A stretch of DNA of 64,000 nucleotides from positions 18,682,338 through 18,746,337 of the forward strand of contig CM060199.1 of the NCBI GenBank assembly GCA_030562195.1, read 5' to 3'. Shown here piece by piece: positions 49,457 through 61,763 of the stretch (position 1 is its first letter; every line of letters starts with the position of its first letter). Source of the DNA: Nipponacmea schrenckii (lineage: Eukaryota; Mollusca; Gastropoda; Lottiidae). The translations under genes and the position numbers were made by a program. The notes under the pieces are model-generated. The model was not told the DNA's origin, did no database searches, and was given only the letters and a program-made list of their open reading frames with translations.

Positions 49457-49651
49457 GTGTTTATCATGGAAAACTTAGAGCTTCTTTCACGGCGAAAATT
49501 ATCATCAATGCGCATGTTTAGTGCATTTGCCAGACGCATAATATGCAATCACAGCGTTGATTGGTCAATTTTAGGTGACGTTGGATCTTCTGATCCTCAC
49601 TTTGTCCTAACAGACATTCGGATACTTTGCGGAATTATCTGAACCCTTACC
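49457..49651 (+). other. Candidate 5' exon/promoter block, plus strand
   Basis: A more CpG-containing block with CACGGCG, ATGCGCATG, GATTGGTCAA (inverted CCAAT) and GGTGACGTTGG (CRE-like half). A 58-codon frame (MENLELLSRR...) is closed by TGA and followed 15 bases later by a consensus-like donor ACCA|GTAAGTAG. The protein is unrecognised. It might be a 5' UTR exon of an unseen plus-strand gene, or chance. Confidence 0.2.
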
Positions 49652-50151
49652 AGTAAGTAGAAGTATGTCACTTAATTTCTTCAAAAACTGTTATCCAAAC
49701 ATTTCGTACGAAATTTGGCATTCTATTTACTAAAAATGCACCATTATAAGATTAGAATCATCAAATTATTAGATGGAGGGGTCCTCGTTTGCTTACAATT
49801 TCAGACAAATCCGTGCAATTGCAAGTGGTAAGCCCCGCAGTATGGGCGAAAAACCAATATTTTACATTTTTCAAATGCTGGACTATTTAAGAAAATATTT
49901 GTGCTTATTGGCCTTTAAATATTTGACATATACATTGTAATTTACTTATTTTTTGCATGGGAATTCTTGTAGCGCTTGGCTTGATGCAAATAAATCTATT
50001 GCGGACAGGGGCAAATTTGCTTCTTCTGTGATCAACCAATTAGAGTATGTGGTCCTTTTTTTACAAGATAACCATTCTTATGCTTCAAACACCTATCTTT
50101 GTTTAGGGGCATGACTTTTTTCTGCTCATTGCCATGATTTCAGCTAGAGCT

Positions 50152-50498
50152 GGGGGGGGGGGGGGTGTTCATCTGGCTTTGTTCCAGGGCTTTAACTTTC
50201 AACTTTATGGTATACTACTCGAGGGTTTCATTGTGTACAAAGTTTTCAAATTTACACAGTCATCATCACTTGATTAACATAATCACCTTAAAATTGTTAT
50301 TTAAAGTGATCTTTACTATAAATGTCACTTAAGGTTTCTTTTAAAACAAAGGGCTGGTGTTTTTTTTATTGGCAACATTTCAGTGCATGTTTTACATCTT
50401 CATACCGCACAGCCTACACATATAGATATAACATCTTCTTTGAAAATGTTCATACTTACTTTCGAAAGGGAGGACACAAAGTTTGTCCCCCCCCCCCC
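50152..50498. repeat. G14 homopolymer and C12 homopolymer bracketing about 320 bp
   Basis: A run of 14 G at 50152-50165 and a run of 12 C at 50487-50498 face each other on the same strand. They could pair or form quadruplex structures. No termini or target duplication were found, so this is not called a transposon. Confidence 0.5.
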
Positions 50499-51794
50499 AT
50501 TGACTCAAGTGTTTCAAAAGTCCTGCTTGGGTATAAGCACACAAAATTAACTTTATTAACTACATGAACTCTTGACAGAATACTGAATTGACTGACTGAT
50601 AGATTGGAATAAGGGGCTGAAGAAATTGAGCTTACTCAAAAGGTTTTCAAATGCCAAAGATGTTGTATATCAAGATGGTGGATCTTGAGAACGATCTGGT
50701 CCACCAACAGACTAGGCAGTACTTTTTAATACAATGAAACATTTTTAGGTAAAAAAGGACTTGAAGAGATTCTGTACTGACTAACCCAAGTGTATCAGAA
50801 GGGTGATCTAAACTTGCCTCACCCTCAAAAAAAGTTGAAGTTTAAAAATAAACAAAACATGCTTTTTTCATCACACATCACATCATACTGAGTGATAAAT
50901 TGTTTCACAGTCAAATAATATTTTTTTTGGAAATTTTGATAAAACAGAGACGCTTGTTGATCACATAGAAGATCAATGTTATATATAAACTTAGCAGATA
51001 TCAACTAGGTCATTCGCAAAGGGCATACTGACAAACTGAAATTTTAATCTTTAAGATAACATGATTTATTTTGGCAATACTCTTGTGTAATTGACATAAA
51101 CAAGGTATACAAAACTAAATGGAATTTTACAGCCAGGAGCCTGTTTCACAAAAAACTTAACTTAGGATGATTTTAATGTTCCAATGGTCAGATTGGTTAA
51201 TCACTAAAATTGAGTTTTTATCAACCAATCAGGTTACTGCATTTCTTAAAATCTTGTTTGTATCTTTGTTCAAATTGTGTGAAACAGGTCCCTGGTCATT
51301 GTGTCCCCAAGAAGGGTTTTCGACATGGTCTTATTAACCTACATTAAACTAAGCCCATTACACTTCATTTTCTAGGGGTTGAAATAAGAACAAAGCATCG
51401 ATGAATTACTGGTAACTTAATTGGCTGAGATTTCCTAGAAAGATTTTAGGGCCAATCTTGATTGAACAATAATTTTGCTATGAATACGTAATTTCCCTCA
51501 CTTGTATTACCACAGCCTCAGAAATTTGGACAACTGTGGAGACAAGTTCAAAGTCACTTTCTTCTCAGGGCAACAGAAAAAAAAAATATTAACAAAAATC
51601 TAGTTCAACGTATCAACCAAAATTTGTATTTCATCATTTCAAAGAGATTTATTATATTTCTAATGAAATTGCAATAAGAACAATAATACAGATATAGAAA
51701 AGTGTATTTTTTTTCAATAATAAATATCATTCATCATGAAAAACTTAAGAAAAAAATTACATGTACTGGTACATATTAATCAAAAATCTGTGCT

Positions 51795-52078
51795 AAAGAA
51801 AAGAAAGAAACAACAATATTTTACAAGGATAACAACTAAGGTTCACAAGTCCGCTGTCACAAGGATCCTTTTAACTGGCTGGTCCTTGACCAAACCTTTT
51901 GGCATTGATCTTTCCAGGATTATCGATACCCATTTACAGCTGGTTGGACTGGAATTGTGAATGAAGATGACTTATTCAAGGTCATTGGACTATCACACGC
52001 TGATCAACGTATAAAAGCAAATGATGTAATGACGTAAAGAACTAACGCTCTAACCGCTGTGCTATAGAACCCCACAGC
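51795..52078 (-). repeat. tRNA-derived SINE, family B, longest copy
   Basis: Minus-strand order: GTGGGGTTCTATAGCACAGC then GGTTAGAGCGTTAG (box-A-like tRNA head, 52078 inward), a middle with TGTAAATGGGTATCGATAAT and CCTGGAAAGATCAATGCC, and an end with GTTATCCTTGTAAAATATTG. Related pieces occur at 3.6, 24.3 and 30.3 kb. Box B is degenerate. Confidence 0.6.
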
Positions 52079-53788
52079 TATTAGCTGTACAGTAAAAAAT
52101 ATTTCCATTGTTATAAAAGTGTTCCAAATAACAATTGTAGATAGATATATAGATATTAAAACAGAACTTTAAACATGTTGATACTCAGAGTTTCATGCAG
52201 TCTTCAGACAAATGACAGATTTCAGCCTCAGAATAACTGGTTTTCATGTCTAAATGACCCAAGGAATGTGTTTTAATTTATTAGAATTTGGTAGAATGAT
52301 TTACTTAATTTGTTTTTTGTCTGAAAGTTAGTTTGACCTTATGTAACCTATCCAGAACAAGTTTGCTTGATCTCAATTGTTTTATTGTCATTTAAAGGCA
52401 TAGGCAGGTTTTTTTTTAAATTCTTTTTGACAGTTGAAGTACTGTTAATTTCATCCCAAATTTTAGATGATAATGTCATTAGGTTACTGTTTCTAGTTGT
52501 TAACAAAAATTTGGTTCAGAATTCTTGTCCCAAATGACCATAACAGAGTCCATGCAAAAAGACGGATTTTGTATTTTTTCAATTATTAAAAATGTTTCAT
52601 CAGGTAAAGTTTTAAAATTAAATCAGACTTGACCTTTAAACAAATTTTAACATGAAAAACACCTAAACAGTTTTTCAGCACTGTGTGCTAAGTAAAAATA
52701 TTTCATGGAGAATGCATATAGGCATATTGTTTACTTGGTATATTCATTCACAAGAATTGGCTGGTGGACAGAATTAGTATTGGTCCACTAGTTAGGTTTG
52801 GGCTTCACAAAACAATGCATCGCTTGCTAGACAGGATATGATCAGTCTTCATGAACACTCTGCAGAGTCCACATAACTTATATTTTTCATTTGGTATATT
52901 CATTTTAAACCAAAAATTCGTTGTAATTGAGTACAAATATGCATATCTTCAAGACTACTTCAATTACAAGTACCAAGTACACAAGTATTTAACTCTCCTG
53001 TGTCTGGAGTTAGAAAAACAACAAACTATACAGCAACCTGATATCAGAATCATTCTCACACAAAGTTGGACATTTTACAAATTCCTTTTTACATCTGCTA
53101 CATATTTTTGGCACATATTTTATTAACAAAGGTAAAAGAAAACAATAAACACATGCTCTTAAGTTTGATAGATCAGATTTCACTTTCTTTGGATGTTTTT
53201 ATCAAAAAATGTAGATTTTCTGTATCAGTTTGATTTCTGAATTGGAACTGTTTACTTTAAGGTATTCCAGTACTTTAGAACTTGGGCTTATTTATCATGA
53301 ACTAAAGTGCTGAGTACTTTAATTGCAAATGAACTTTTCATAAAAATTTCACGTATTTTTCTTTTAGTAGTAAGGTTTGCACTTATTGCCAAAGTACTGG
53401 ATTAAGACCTGATTGCAAGAGATTCCAGACTAAAACATTTTGAAATCAAGGTTAAAAGTTTGACCATTACTAAGTAAATGAGTCTCTGGGTGGCAATAGA
53501 TTAATATTTGTGGTAGAAATATTGGATAACCTTGTAAACGGAAATGCTAATATCCTATAAAGTTGTCATGATTTCGGAGATGAGAGACAAGTAATTACCA
53601 GTCTGTCTAGAGACTGGTACTATGCCAATTTTATACAATTTATTATATTTACCACTTTTTATCACTAACAGACGAAAAAACTGCCAAAAAATTTCACCAG
53701 ACACAAGCAGGATACTGTTTTCATAAATAACGAGCCTACTGTATTAATCTCTTCAGGCTTTAAAAAGATAGCTTGCCAGGCAAGGTAA

Positions 53789-55937
53789 TATACGCCCACT
53801 GGCAGCATTTATTTAAAATAAAAACTTTTCAGTAAGGTTACAATAAGTGGAATGAAATATTCAACCTTCCAACCTATTTTTTTCTAGGGTCTCTAGTTTC
53901 ATTAAAAACTGTCAAGAATTGTACCTAATAACAACTCATTAAATATTTTTGGGTATTTTTATGATTTGCAATAGGGTTCACCCTTAATAATATTTTGATA
54001 TTTTTAATTCTTAATAAGGCTCATCCTTGGTTGATATTAAACAATTTCAGCGAGTTTTGTCAAAAAGGAATGTTTAGAGTGTTCACAAGCCAAAAGTTGA
54101 AAGCGTTTTTGAAAACAGGCGCAATAACTGACACTAAATATTTTTCGATTTATCTGATTTTCAATAGGGTTTATCCTTGTGAGAAAACAAATACTAAAGC
54201 CAAGTTTCATCAAAATCCATTCAAAATTGTTCTTTCTAGATTGTTTACGAGTTAAATTGAACGCGTTTTCAAAAACAAGGTCAATAACTTGTGCTAAATA
54301 TTTTTCGATTTTCAATAGGGTTCATCCTTGGGAGACAACAAATACTCCAGCCAAGTTAAATCAAAATCCATTAAAAATTGTTCTTTCTAGAGTGTTTACA
54401 AGCTAAAATTGAACGCGTTTTCAAGAACAAGGGCTATAACTGACACTAAATATATTTCTATTTATTTGATTTATAATAGGGTTCGTCCTTGGGTAAAAAC
54501 AAATACTCAAGCCAAAGTTAATCAAAATCCATTCAGAATAGTTCTTTCTAGAGTGTTTACAAGCTAAAATTGAATGCGTTTTCAAAAACAAGGGCAGTAA
54601 CTCATACTAAAAAATTTTTCGATTTCGCTGATTTTCAATAGGGTTCATCCTTGAGTTATAACACACTCTCACACCAAGTTTCATAGAAATCCATCAAGAA
54701 TTGTGCCATGTAGAGTGTTTACGAGACAAAAATTGAACGCGTTTAAAAGAACAAGGGCAATAATTCATATTAGATATATTTTGATATTTTTAATTTTCAA
54801 TTAGGCTCATCCCTTGCGATATCCAACAATTTCAGTGAGTTTTGTCAACATTGGTCATGAATTGTACCTTCTAGAGTGTTTATTAGCCAAAAAGTTAAAC
54901 CCGTTTTCAAACACAAGGGCAATAACTGACACTAAATATATTTCGATTTATTTGATTTTCAATAAGGTTCATCGTTGGGTAAAAACAAATACTCAAGCCA
55001 AGTTTTATCAAAATCCATTAAGAATTATTCTTTCTAGAGTGCTTACAAGCTAAAATTGAACACGTTTTCAAACACAAGGGCAATAACTGATACTAAATAT
55101 TTTTCGATTTAACTGAATTTCAATAGGGTTCATCCTTAGGTGATTACAAATACTCATGCCAAATTATGTCAAAATCGCTCAAGAATTGTGACTTGTAGAG
55201 TGTTTACAAGGCAAAAATCCAACACATTTTATAGAACAAGGGCAATAATTCCTATTAAATATAGTTCGATATGTGCTATTTTCAAAAGGGTTCATTCTTG
55301 GGTGATATTAAACAATTTCAGCAAGTTTCGTCAAAATCGGTCAATAACTGTGCTTTGTAGAGTGTTTACAAGCTAAAAATTGAACGCGTTTTCAAAAACA
55401 AGGGCAATAACTGATATTAAATTTTTTTCGATTTTACTGGTTTTCAATAGGTTTCATCCTTGGGTGATAACAAATACTCAAGCCAAGTTTCATCAAAATC
55501 CATTAAGAATTGTTCTCTCAAGAGTGTTTACAAGCTAAAATTGAACGCGTTTTCAAGAACAAGGGCAATAACTCATACTAAATGTTTTTCGATTTCGCTG
55601 ATTTTCGATAGGGTTTATCCTTGAGTTATAACATACTCTCACACCAAGTTTCATCAAAATCGGTCAAGAATTGCACGTTGTAGAGTGTTTACGAGCCATT
55701 CAAGAACAAGGGCACAAACTCATACTAATTTTTTTCCGATTTCGCTGATTTTCAATAGGGTTCATCCTTGCGTGATCATAAACACTCATATTAAGTTTCA
55801 TCTAAATCCGTCAAGAATTACACCGTGTAGAGTGTTTACGAGCAATTGTGGACGGACGGACGGACGGACGGACGGACGGACGGACGGACGGATGTGGGTG
55901 ACGACAATATACGCCCCCCATTTCATGTGGGCGTATA
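53789..55937. mobile_element. 2.15-kb inverted-repeat element made of about 12 162-bp monomers
   Basis: It begins TATACGCCCAC (53789-53799) and ends with the exact reverse complement GTGGGCGTATA (55927-55937). Inside, GGGTTCATCCTTGGGTGATA-type phrases recur at about 54016, 54165, 54314, 54476, 54636, 54798, 54960, 55122, 55280, 55446, 55608 and 55755, a period of 147-166 bp, usually 162. Each monomer also has CATCAAAATCCATTAAGAAT and AGAGTGTTTACAAGC. A (GACG)n tract at 55851-55891 sits just inside the right end. Since 162 is a multiple of three, monomers stay open in one frame and give repeated pseudo-peptides (FNRVHPW...), but indels shift frames, so I do not call protein. I associate this architecture with mollusc repeats; no transposase is present. 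Confidence 0.8.
55851..55891. repeat. (GACG)n microsatellite
   Basis: Ten uninterrupted GACG units inside the right end of the inverted-repeat element. Confidence 0.95.
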
Positions 55938-58629
55938 AAAATCTGTTTAATTGATTATCAGCTGTGTTAAAACAAATTTTTTGCAAAAACATTGTTAGAC
56001 TATCTTTGAGCATCAAATGCTAGGTTGTAGCTAAAAAGTAGTTTCCACAAAGAGCTGTTCCATGAATAATTGAGTTGATACTAATGTACTGATTATTGGT
56101 ATTAAAAAATTGTTTTTGAATTGTGCAAGAGATGACATATATATACCAAATAAACAATGTAAGCCATACAAACTCACCGAAAGAGAAGTCAACTTGACAA
56201 AAGTTGCCCGATATCATCTTATATTACATAATGTATAATGTGTTTGACATGTTTGATGTGTCTTATAAAAAAGGAACACTGTTAGTGGTTGTGTTCAGAC
56301 AGCCCATGCTAAGGCCTGAATGAAATTCTTTTAATGGGATTGTAAGAGTTTTTTGTCTCTTTTGATGTGGATTGAGGCATTTTAACTCTGATGTCTATGG
56401 TTCATTTAATAACATATAAGTAGCCAGTAATAATAACAGAGGGATTTATGATAGCTATATCATGGAAAATATATTTTTAGTTGAATTGTAATAACCAAAG
56501 ATATCAGACTGAAAATTGAAATGGTGCAATTCAATGTTATCACATAAAAGTTTAGGAAGCCTTTTTACAATCTCTTTTAAAGGGCAGAAAAGATATTTCA
56601 ATAGAAAAAATGGTTGAATCATAGTTAATTTCAGTTAATCTCCCATGTGCCTATCTATGTAGATGACCATTTCAAGATGCCAGTGCCCATTGTGTTTGGA
56701 AGTACAAAATTGCTGGTATGTACCTAGCATTTCATAGTATACTTTTTAGCAGATGTAGATAAGATGGTCACTAGAATATTGTGACAGTAGTAACTGTAGT
56801 AATACTGTGACCATATTTCTGGTGACCATATTTCTGCACACCAAGATAGCTGCACCAATTTTTAGCTTGGCTTTTTAGTAGTTCATAAGTATTTTTCACA
56901 TACAACCAATACTTTTTCTTTAATTGTTTCGTTGTCACAGATATATGGAATGTAAAACCTATAGGTTCTATTGTATATTTTTTCTACATAAATTATTCAT
57001 TCTCTCAATATAGGGCATTATTTAGAATACTGTTATAGAATAGACACAACTGAATGATGACCTTAAAGTAAAGGCTTTCAAAATATGTAGGAGATATATT
57101 TCTTAACAATTTGTCATTCTTTCTGCAAAATTTTTTTTACATTAGTTTTCCATCCACAACTTAATAACATTGCAACATTAAAATAATTACGTTAACCTTT
57201 TACTAGTTTTGGAATTCTATATTGATTACAGCTTTTTAATATGTATATGTATTTAGGGTCACATTTCACTAGATTTTACTTTAGGGTGTTATACAGGGTA
57301 CTCTCGCGTGTAAGAGATCATAAATTTGAGCACAAAAAAATTCCAACCTACTAAAAACATCAGATTGCCACTTTAAATTAGTGAATAGTTGGCTTTAATA
57401 AATAATGTTTTGCCAGTGGTGTTTCTTTGCATGAGGGGATCAAGTAGGAGCCATAGAATTGTCACTTTGCAATGCAACAGCATAATTAATAAACTGATTG
57501 AACTACAGATGTCAATGGCATTTCAATGTGCATCACCTTAAACTATAGTGCTTAAATATAATTCTAACAACTAAAAATTCAAAGAGGATTTTCCTCCATT
57601 GAACTTTAGAAATATTGAGTAGTTCTTCAAGGGTTTACTTCATGTCCAATTACTTTAGATGAAACAAGATGATTCCCAATTAATGAGTAATTATAAAAAA
57701 AGGTTTTCATGTACAGAACAAGAACATTTACAACTTCAATTAAGGACAATGCAAATTATATGTTATACAATAAGCTGGTTTATGGGTCAAAAAAATTATC
57801 ACATAATTAAATGACCTTTAATCAATTTTCAAAGGTAGGCTATTAACACTGTTCTTGAGAATTTCCCTCATGGTATTTACATAAGTGCAATGAAGATGAG
57901 AAAAGGAGGACATACAATATTTAGTTCAACATGTTGATACTTCTATACTAATAATTACATGTGCTTGTGATCTGATGCAATATCACATGGCAAGATATTC
58001 CTTATTCTGTAAAGTACATGTTACTTGACCTCCTTGCTTACATAACACAATAATTAATGACATTTCATCTTGCGCCTTGTGCTATATTTAAATTTGTACT
58101 TTCATTTAAAATATGGCCGACAGCACAAAAATAACATTCAAGCTTGCCTTTTACATTGCTATCTCTATTGGCTACTCAAAGGCTAGTGTTTTGTCAAACA
58201 AAAACAAAAATGACAGTCAACTGTGTTGAAATATATATAACTGACATGTTGAATGTCCCAAATTTTATATAACACCAAATCGACCGCCGTGTTCGTCAGT
58301 CAAAATGGATAAATTCAATATAAAATGCAGCCATAGCCATAATTAAAACGAGTTATTTCACGGGCAGACATTTGGTATTAGAAATATATTCAATCAGTTT
58401 TGAAGCTATTCATATACTACGGTTAGAAAGTCGACAAGATCAAAGTCACATACCATGTATATATAATTATGATACATGCATATCTGTTGTGCAACTGTTA
58501 TTACATGACCCGATTTGACCTTAACGCACAAACAAATGCATTAACTGTTGAATCATAACAACAATGTGATAACCCTGCCACTCGCGAAGTATATGATGGT
58601 CAGAAATATAATGAAAAAGAATAATTTAC
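55938..58629. other. Gene-free AT-rich stretch
   Basis: No exon or classified repeat was recognised. A short tandem duplication GTGACCATATTTCTG occurs at 56808-56840. Confidence 0.5.
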
Positions 58630-58830
58630 CTGTTTCTATGGCGTTAGATGACTAATATCTCCACAGGTCTAAATGTTGTGTGTAATAATGTGTATGTTGT
58701 TCGATCGCACAGAGCTTCTCTTTTCTTTTAGATAGCTTCTAACTATTGGGTCAGCATGTCGCTATGTCACTTCGACCTTTTCTTCTTCTCTTTGCAAGGT
58801 CGTTCAACTGCAAGGACTAAAATGAAATTT
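58630..58830 (-). other. Candidate promoter / non-coding first exon of the minus-strand gene
   Basis: Minus-strand sequence here ends in CATAGAAACAG|GTAAATT, a good donor at about 58628. It contains GACCCAATAG (CCAAT-type box) and lies in a block (58.56-59.0 kb) with clearly more CpG than the rest of the window (CTCGCGAAG, TTCGATCGCAC, GTCGCTATG). CpG retention in an otherwise CpG-poor genome is typical of unmethylated promoters. It would splice to the acceptor at 20793, an intron of about 38 kb. The linkage is inference. Confidence 0.25.
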
Positions 58831-58984
58831 TGGTATTTTAATTAACGAAATTTAGTAACAAGTATTATATTGAATCGATTTGCTCTTTGTTTGTTATTTA
58901 GAGAAGGTTACGCCACTCTCGACTCTATCGATTATTATTTTACATTACGGCATTTCACGTAAGAGCAAGACAGGGAGTATATAG

Positions 58985-59040
58985 GTCATTTTAGCTAGCT
59001 GGGTCACTAGAGCACAGTGAGGTTGTGGGTTCACTTACCA
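58985..59040 (+). repeat. tRNA-like SINE head or tRNA pseudogene
   Basis: TTAGCTAGCTGGGTCACTAG followed by AGCA resembles a tRNA D-arm/box A. GGTTGTGGGTTCACTTACC resembles a T-arm/box B. The anticodon arm is mostly missing between them, so it cannot be a functional tRNA. Confidence 0.45.
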
Positions 59041-61499
59041 AATATTACACAATAAATATTTACGCTTGTATTGACCACGAAATATTGTAGAAAGTGGCAT
59101 TACCTCCTCTCAAATAACCATAAACCACTGGTGTGAACTTTCAGTACGTAAGGTAATTGAGTTTTGGACGGATTATTTCGGCGCATGGTTACATGATGAT
59201 GTGCATTATTACTTAACTATGTTGAACTGAACCCTTGTATGTGTATTAATATGTTGGAGAGTAAATAGGTCACCACAGCAGACGAATATTTGGATAGATT
59301 ACACATTTTACCAGGATAAAAATAACTTTTATTCACCACCACGTTGAGTGAAAGGAAACAAAAACATGTATGTCTTTTGGTAACTCAAATAAGTGAAGGT
59401 TGTGTTAAGTGTCGGGTGAGACAAAGAAATGAATGTCAGAAGGAAAGAATGCACACGCATGAAACGAATTCGAATTCCGATATTTCACGCATGTCGCGCA
59501 TAAGGTGCTGGTTTTAAGGGTTTTTTTTTATGGAATCAAAGTAGGCTACCCCAAAAACCAGTCTTGATTGATTGTTTGTTAGTCAATTAAATTCGGACCA
59601 GATTATGAAATGCTTTCCTATTCCGCCTTGCGCCTTGATGATGAACTTCATAGCCTATCCGGAACAAGTGTCAAAATGGGACTGTCATTATTAGGGGATA
59701 ATATAACCAAGTCTTTACAGATAAGGCGTTGGCCTATGCTCCGAACTCTGCATCTGAAACAAGAATCCAAAAAACTGACCCCAGTGCTGCACCAAAAAAG
59801 GTCTCTTGAGCTAGACCCATCCAGGTCCTACAGCACTGAAAAAAATACCGTAAAACTGTTAAAATGCGTTTAACCTTATATGTCAATATCCATTTAAGTA
59901 GCTCAGCATTTGACATTTCACTTCACACTTGAATAACCTCCCCAAGTGCAATAACACGAATAAATTGCACGAAACTGCATAGCGTGCAGATAATCGTTAG
60001 TAATAAAGCGCATGTATACCCAACGGCTTAAGGAATACCATAGCCCTATATGACAGTAGAAATAATCTTTGACGAACCAAAGTTTTTATTAACATTTTAT
60101 ATATGAAAGAATAATAGGCCCATCATAGGCCTACATCATTTGCAAAGATGTATTTTAATTGTGGTCTATAGGGCCTAGGCCTACTTTTAAAAGCTGTAGA
60201 TTCTCTGGTTAAGTCAATTGATAGAAAGGGATATGTTGCATCGAGTGATATTAAAGGTCCTTGGTTTCTTAACGTTCCTCCTTTCCAGTGGAAACATGTT
60301 CCTGTGACTTTATTTAATCTAAATTATTCTTTACATTCCAGTGCTGCTGTCCAAGTAGGCCTATTAACCAGATGAAAAGAAGATAAGGTTATTCAACAAT
60401 ATATTTTTATACGAAAAAAATCGAATCAGCATTCCTAAGTTCTCATCCATGACCTTCATCGGAAATAAAAGGAATACTAGCCTATCTCTAAGAATAGGCT
60501 TAATTTAAAGTCTCAAACTTCAATAACAGTATAATAGTTATCTGTTTAACGAATGAATAAAGACCATGTTCAAAAATTTTAATTTTTTGTCATCTTAAGT
60601 GAGTATCCGAAAATAATAATCTTGCTGTATAAAGATGTGAACAAAATTTATCACATAATTATCGTGCTTTATATTTCATTTAATATTACAGATAATTTGG
60701 AATTTTACAACAAAGAGAGTTCTATGGTCTCTTTTTCTTTGGATATAAATGTTGTGGTGCCAAGTGTACATGAACTTGTTTTCATAGAGCCTATCTTTCA
60801 GTGAGTCATTTATTAACTTGACTTAAGAATATTGCTAGTTAAAAATTATACTGCGAGGGTAATTATTATCTTGTGAATAAGATAAATAAACTCTTTATAA
60901 AATATTTAACTTGTTTTATTTTAAGAAAGCAAAGATCAAAGAGATTTTTCTCTGAATAGTTTCTATTAACACATTCAATATTAAATCTATATATCCATGT
61001 TCGCCTGTAGGACCATAATTATATTACAATGAAAATGTATTTTTATAAGTACCAGTTTAGAACGAACTCTATAAATGTACCGCTATCAATGACCACACAT
61101 CCTATATGATTACTCTTTAAGGACAGATCTGTACACAAAGCCTATCTAAGTTTGGATCAACATGATTATTTTCTCAATATCGGACTTGGATGTTCCTTTT
61201 GGAAGAAAATTTGCATTTAAACTTTTGACTTATACTCGGAAAGGTGCTATCTCCGTTGCTGTCGCTTACGAAAGAACAATCAATTGCAGTCTAGTGCTTC
61301 TCGAGTCAATATTATGGCTGAACCATTGATTCAGAGAAAAATGCATGGAATGACAAAAGTAAACACATCAATCTGCCTATTTCTATAGGCTTCAATAATG
61401 CGACGTTAATTGTCATATGAAGTTTTAATGGTTTTATAGCAAAGTACATAAAACCAAATTGGTTTTTACTGGTTATTTTGATAACCTACTTCTACTAGT

Positions 61500-61763
61500 T
61501 TAATCAAGCTTTATGTAAGAGATAGAGCATGTATTATCCAATCCCATTGAAATATTGAAATGGAACCATTGTCTATGAACATGACTACTTCCAGACACTC
61601 TCAGCTCCATTACTATTATAGTCCAAGAACCAATATTGGTTTTAATGATTTTTAGTACATAGAATGGAATGGTGAGCATTTCTATGAGCATGATAGAATT
61701 AATTACAAGTCTTATGTCAACACATCGCAGACGGTTCCGACGTGCTTCAATTGGGTCAGACAT
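61500..61763 (-). CDS. Unsupported 87-codon open frame
   Basis: Starts at an ATG with A at -3 (product MSDPIEARRNRLRCVDIRLV...), with a hydrophobic run around residues 22-40 (about one membrane-length segment) and no known motif. No flanking splice signals or paralogue in the window. It may be chance or a decayed insertion. It is listed because its start context and composition are better than those of other short frames. Confidence 0.15.
   Translation of the reverse strand: MSDPIEARRNRLRCVDIRLVINSIMLIEMLTIPFYVLKIIKTNIGSWTIIVMELRVSGSSHVHRQWFHFNISMGLDNTCSISYIKLD

Larger units (their letters stand above)
42891..53788. other. Long gene-poor stretch with SINE copies and candidate exons
   Basis: No convincing coding exon. 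It holds SINE A copies (45160-45360, 45950-46065), a SINE B copy (51795-52078), a perfect hairpin of CAA/TTG repeats (46845-46892), opposed G and C homopolymers near 50.15 and 50.49 kb, and two more CpG-containing blocks (about 43.7-44.1 and 48.8-49.7 kb) that could be promoters. Confidence 0.45.

Noticed and set aside
54037..54315. Frames on both strands in the 54-56 kb region
   Set aside because: Products of 162-bp monomer repetition; frames shift between units and no known domain appears.
58985..59040. Functional tRNA gene
   Set aside because: D-arm and T-arm likenesses are present, but the anticodon arm is missing, so at best a SINE head or pseudogene.
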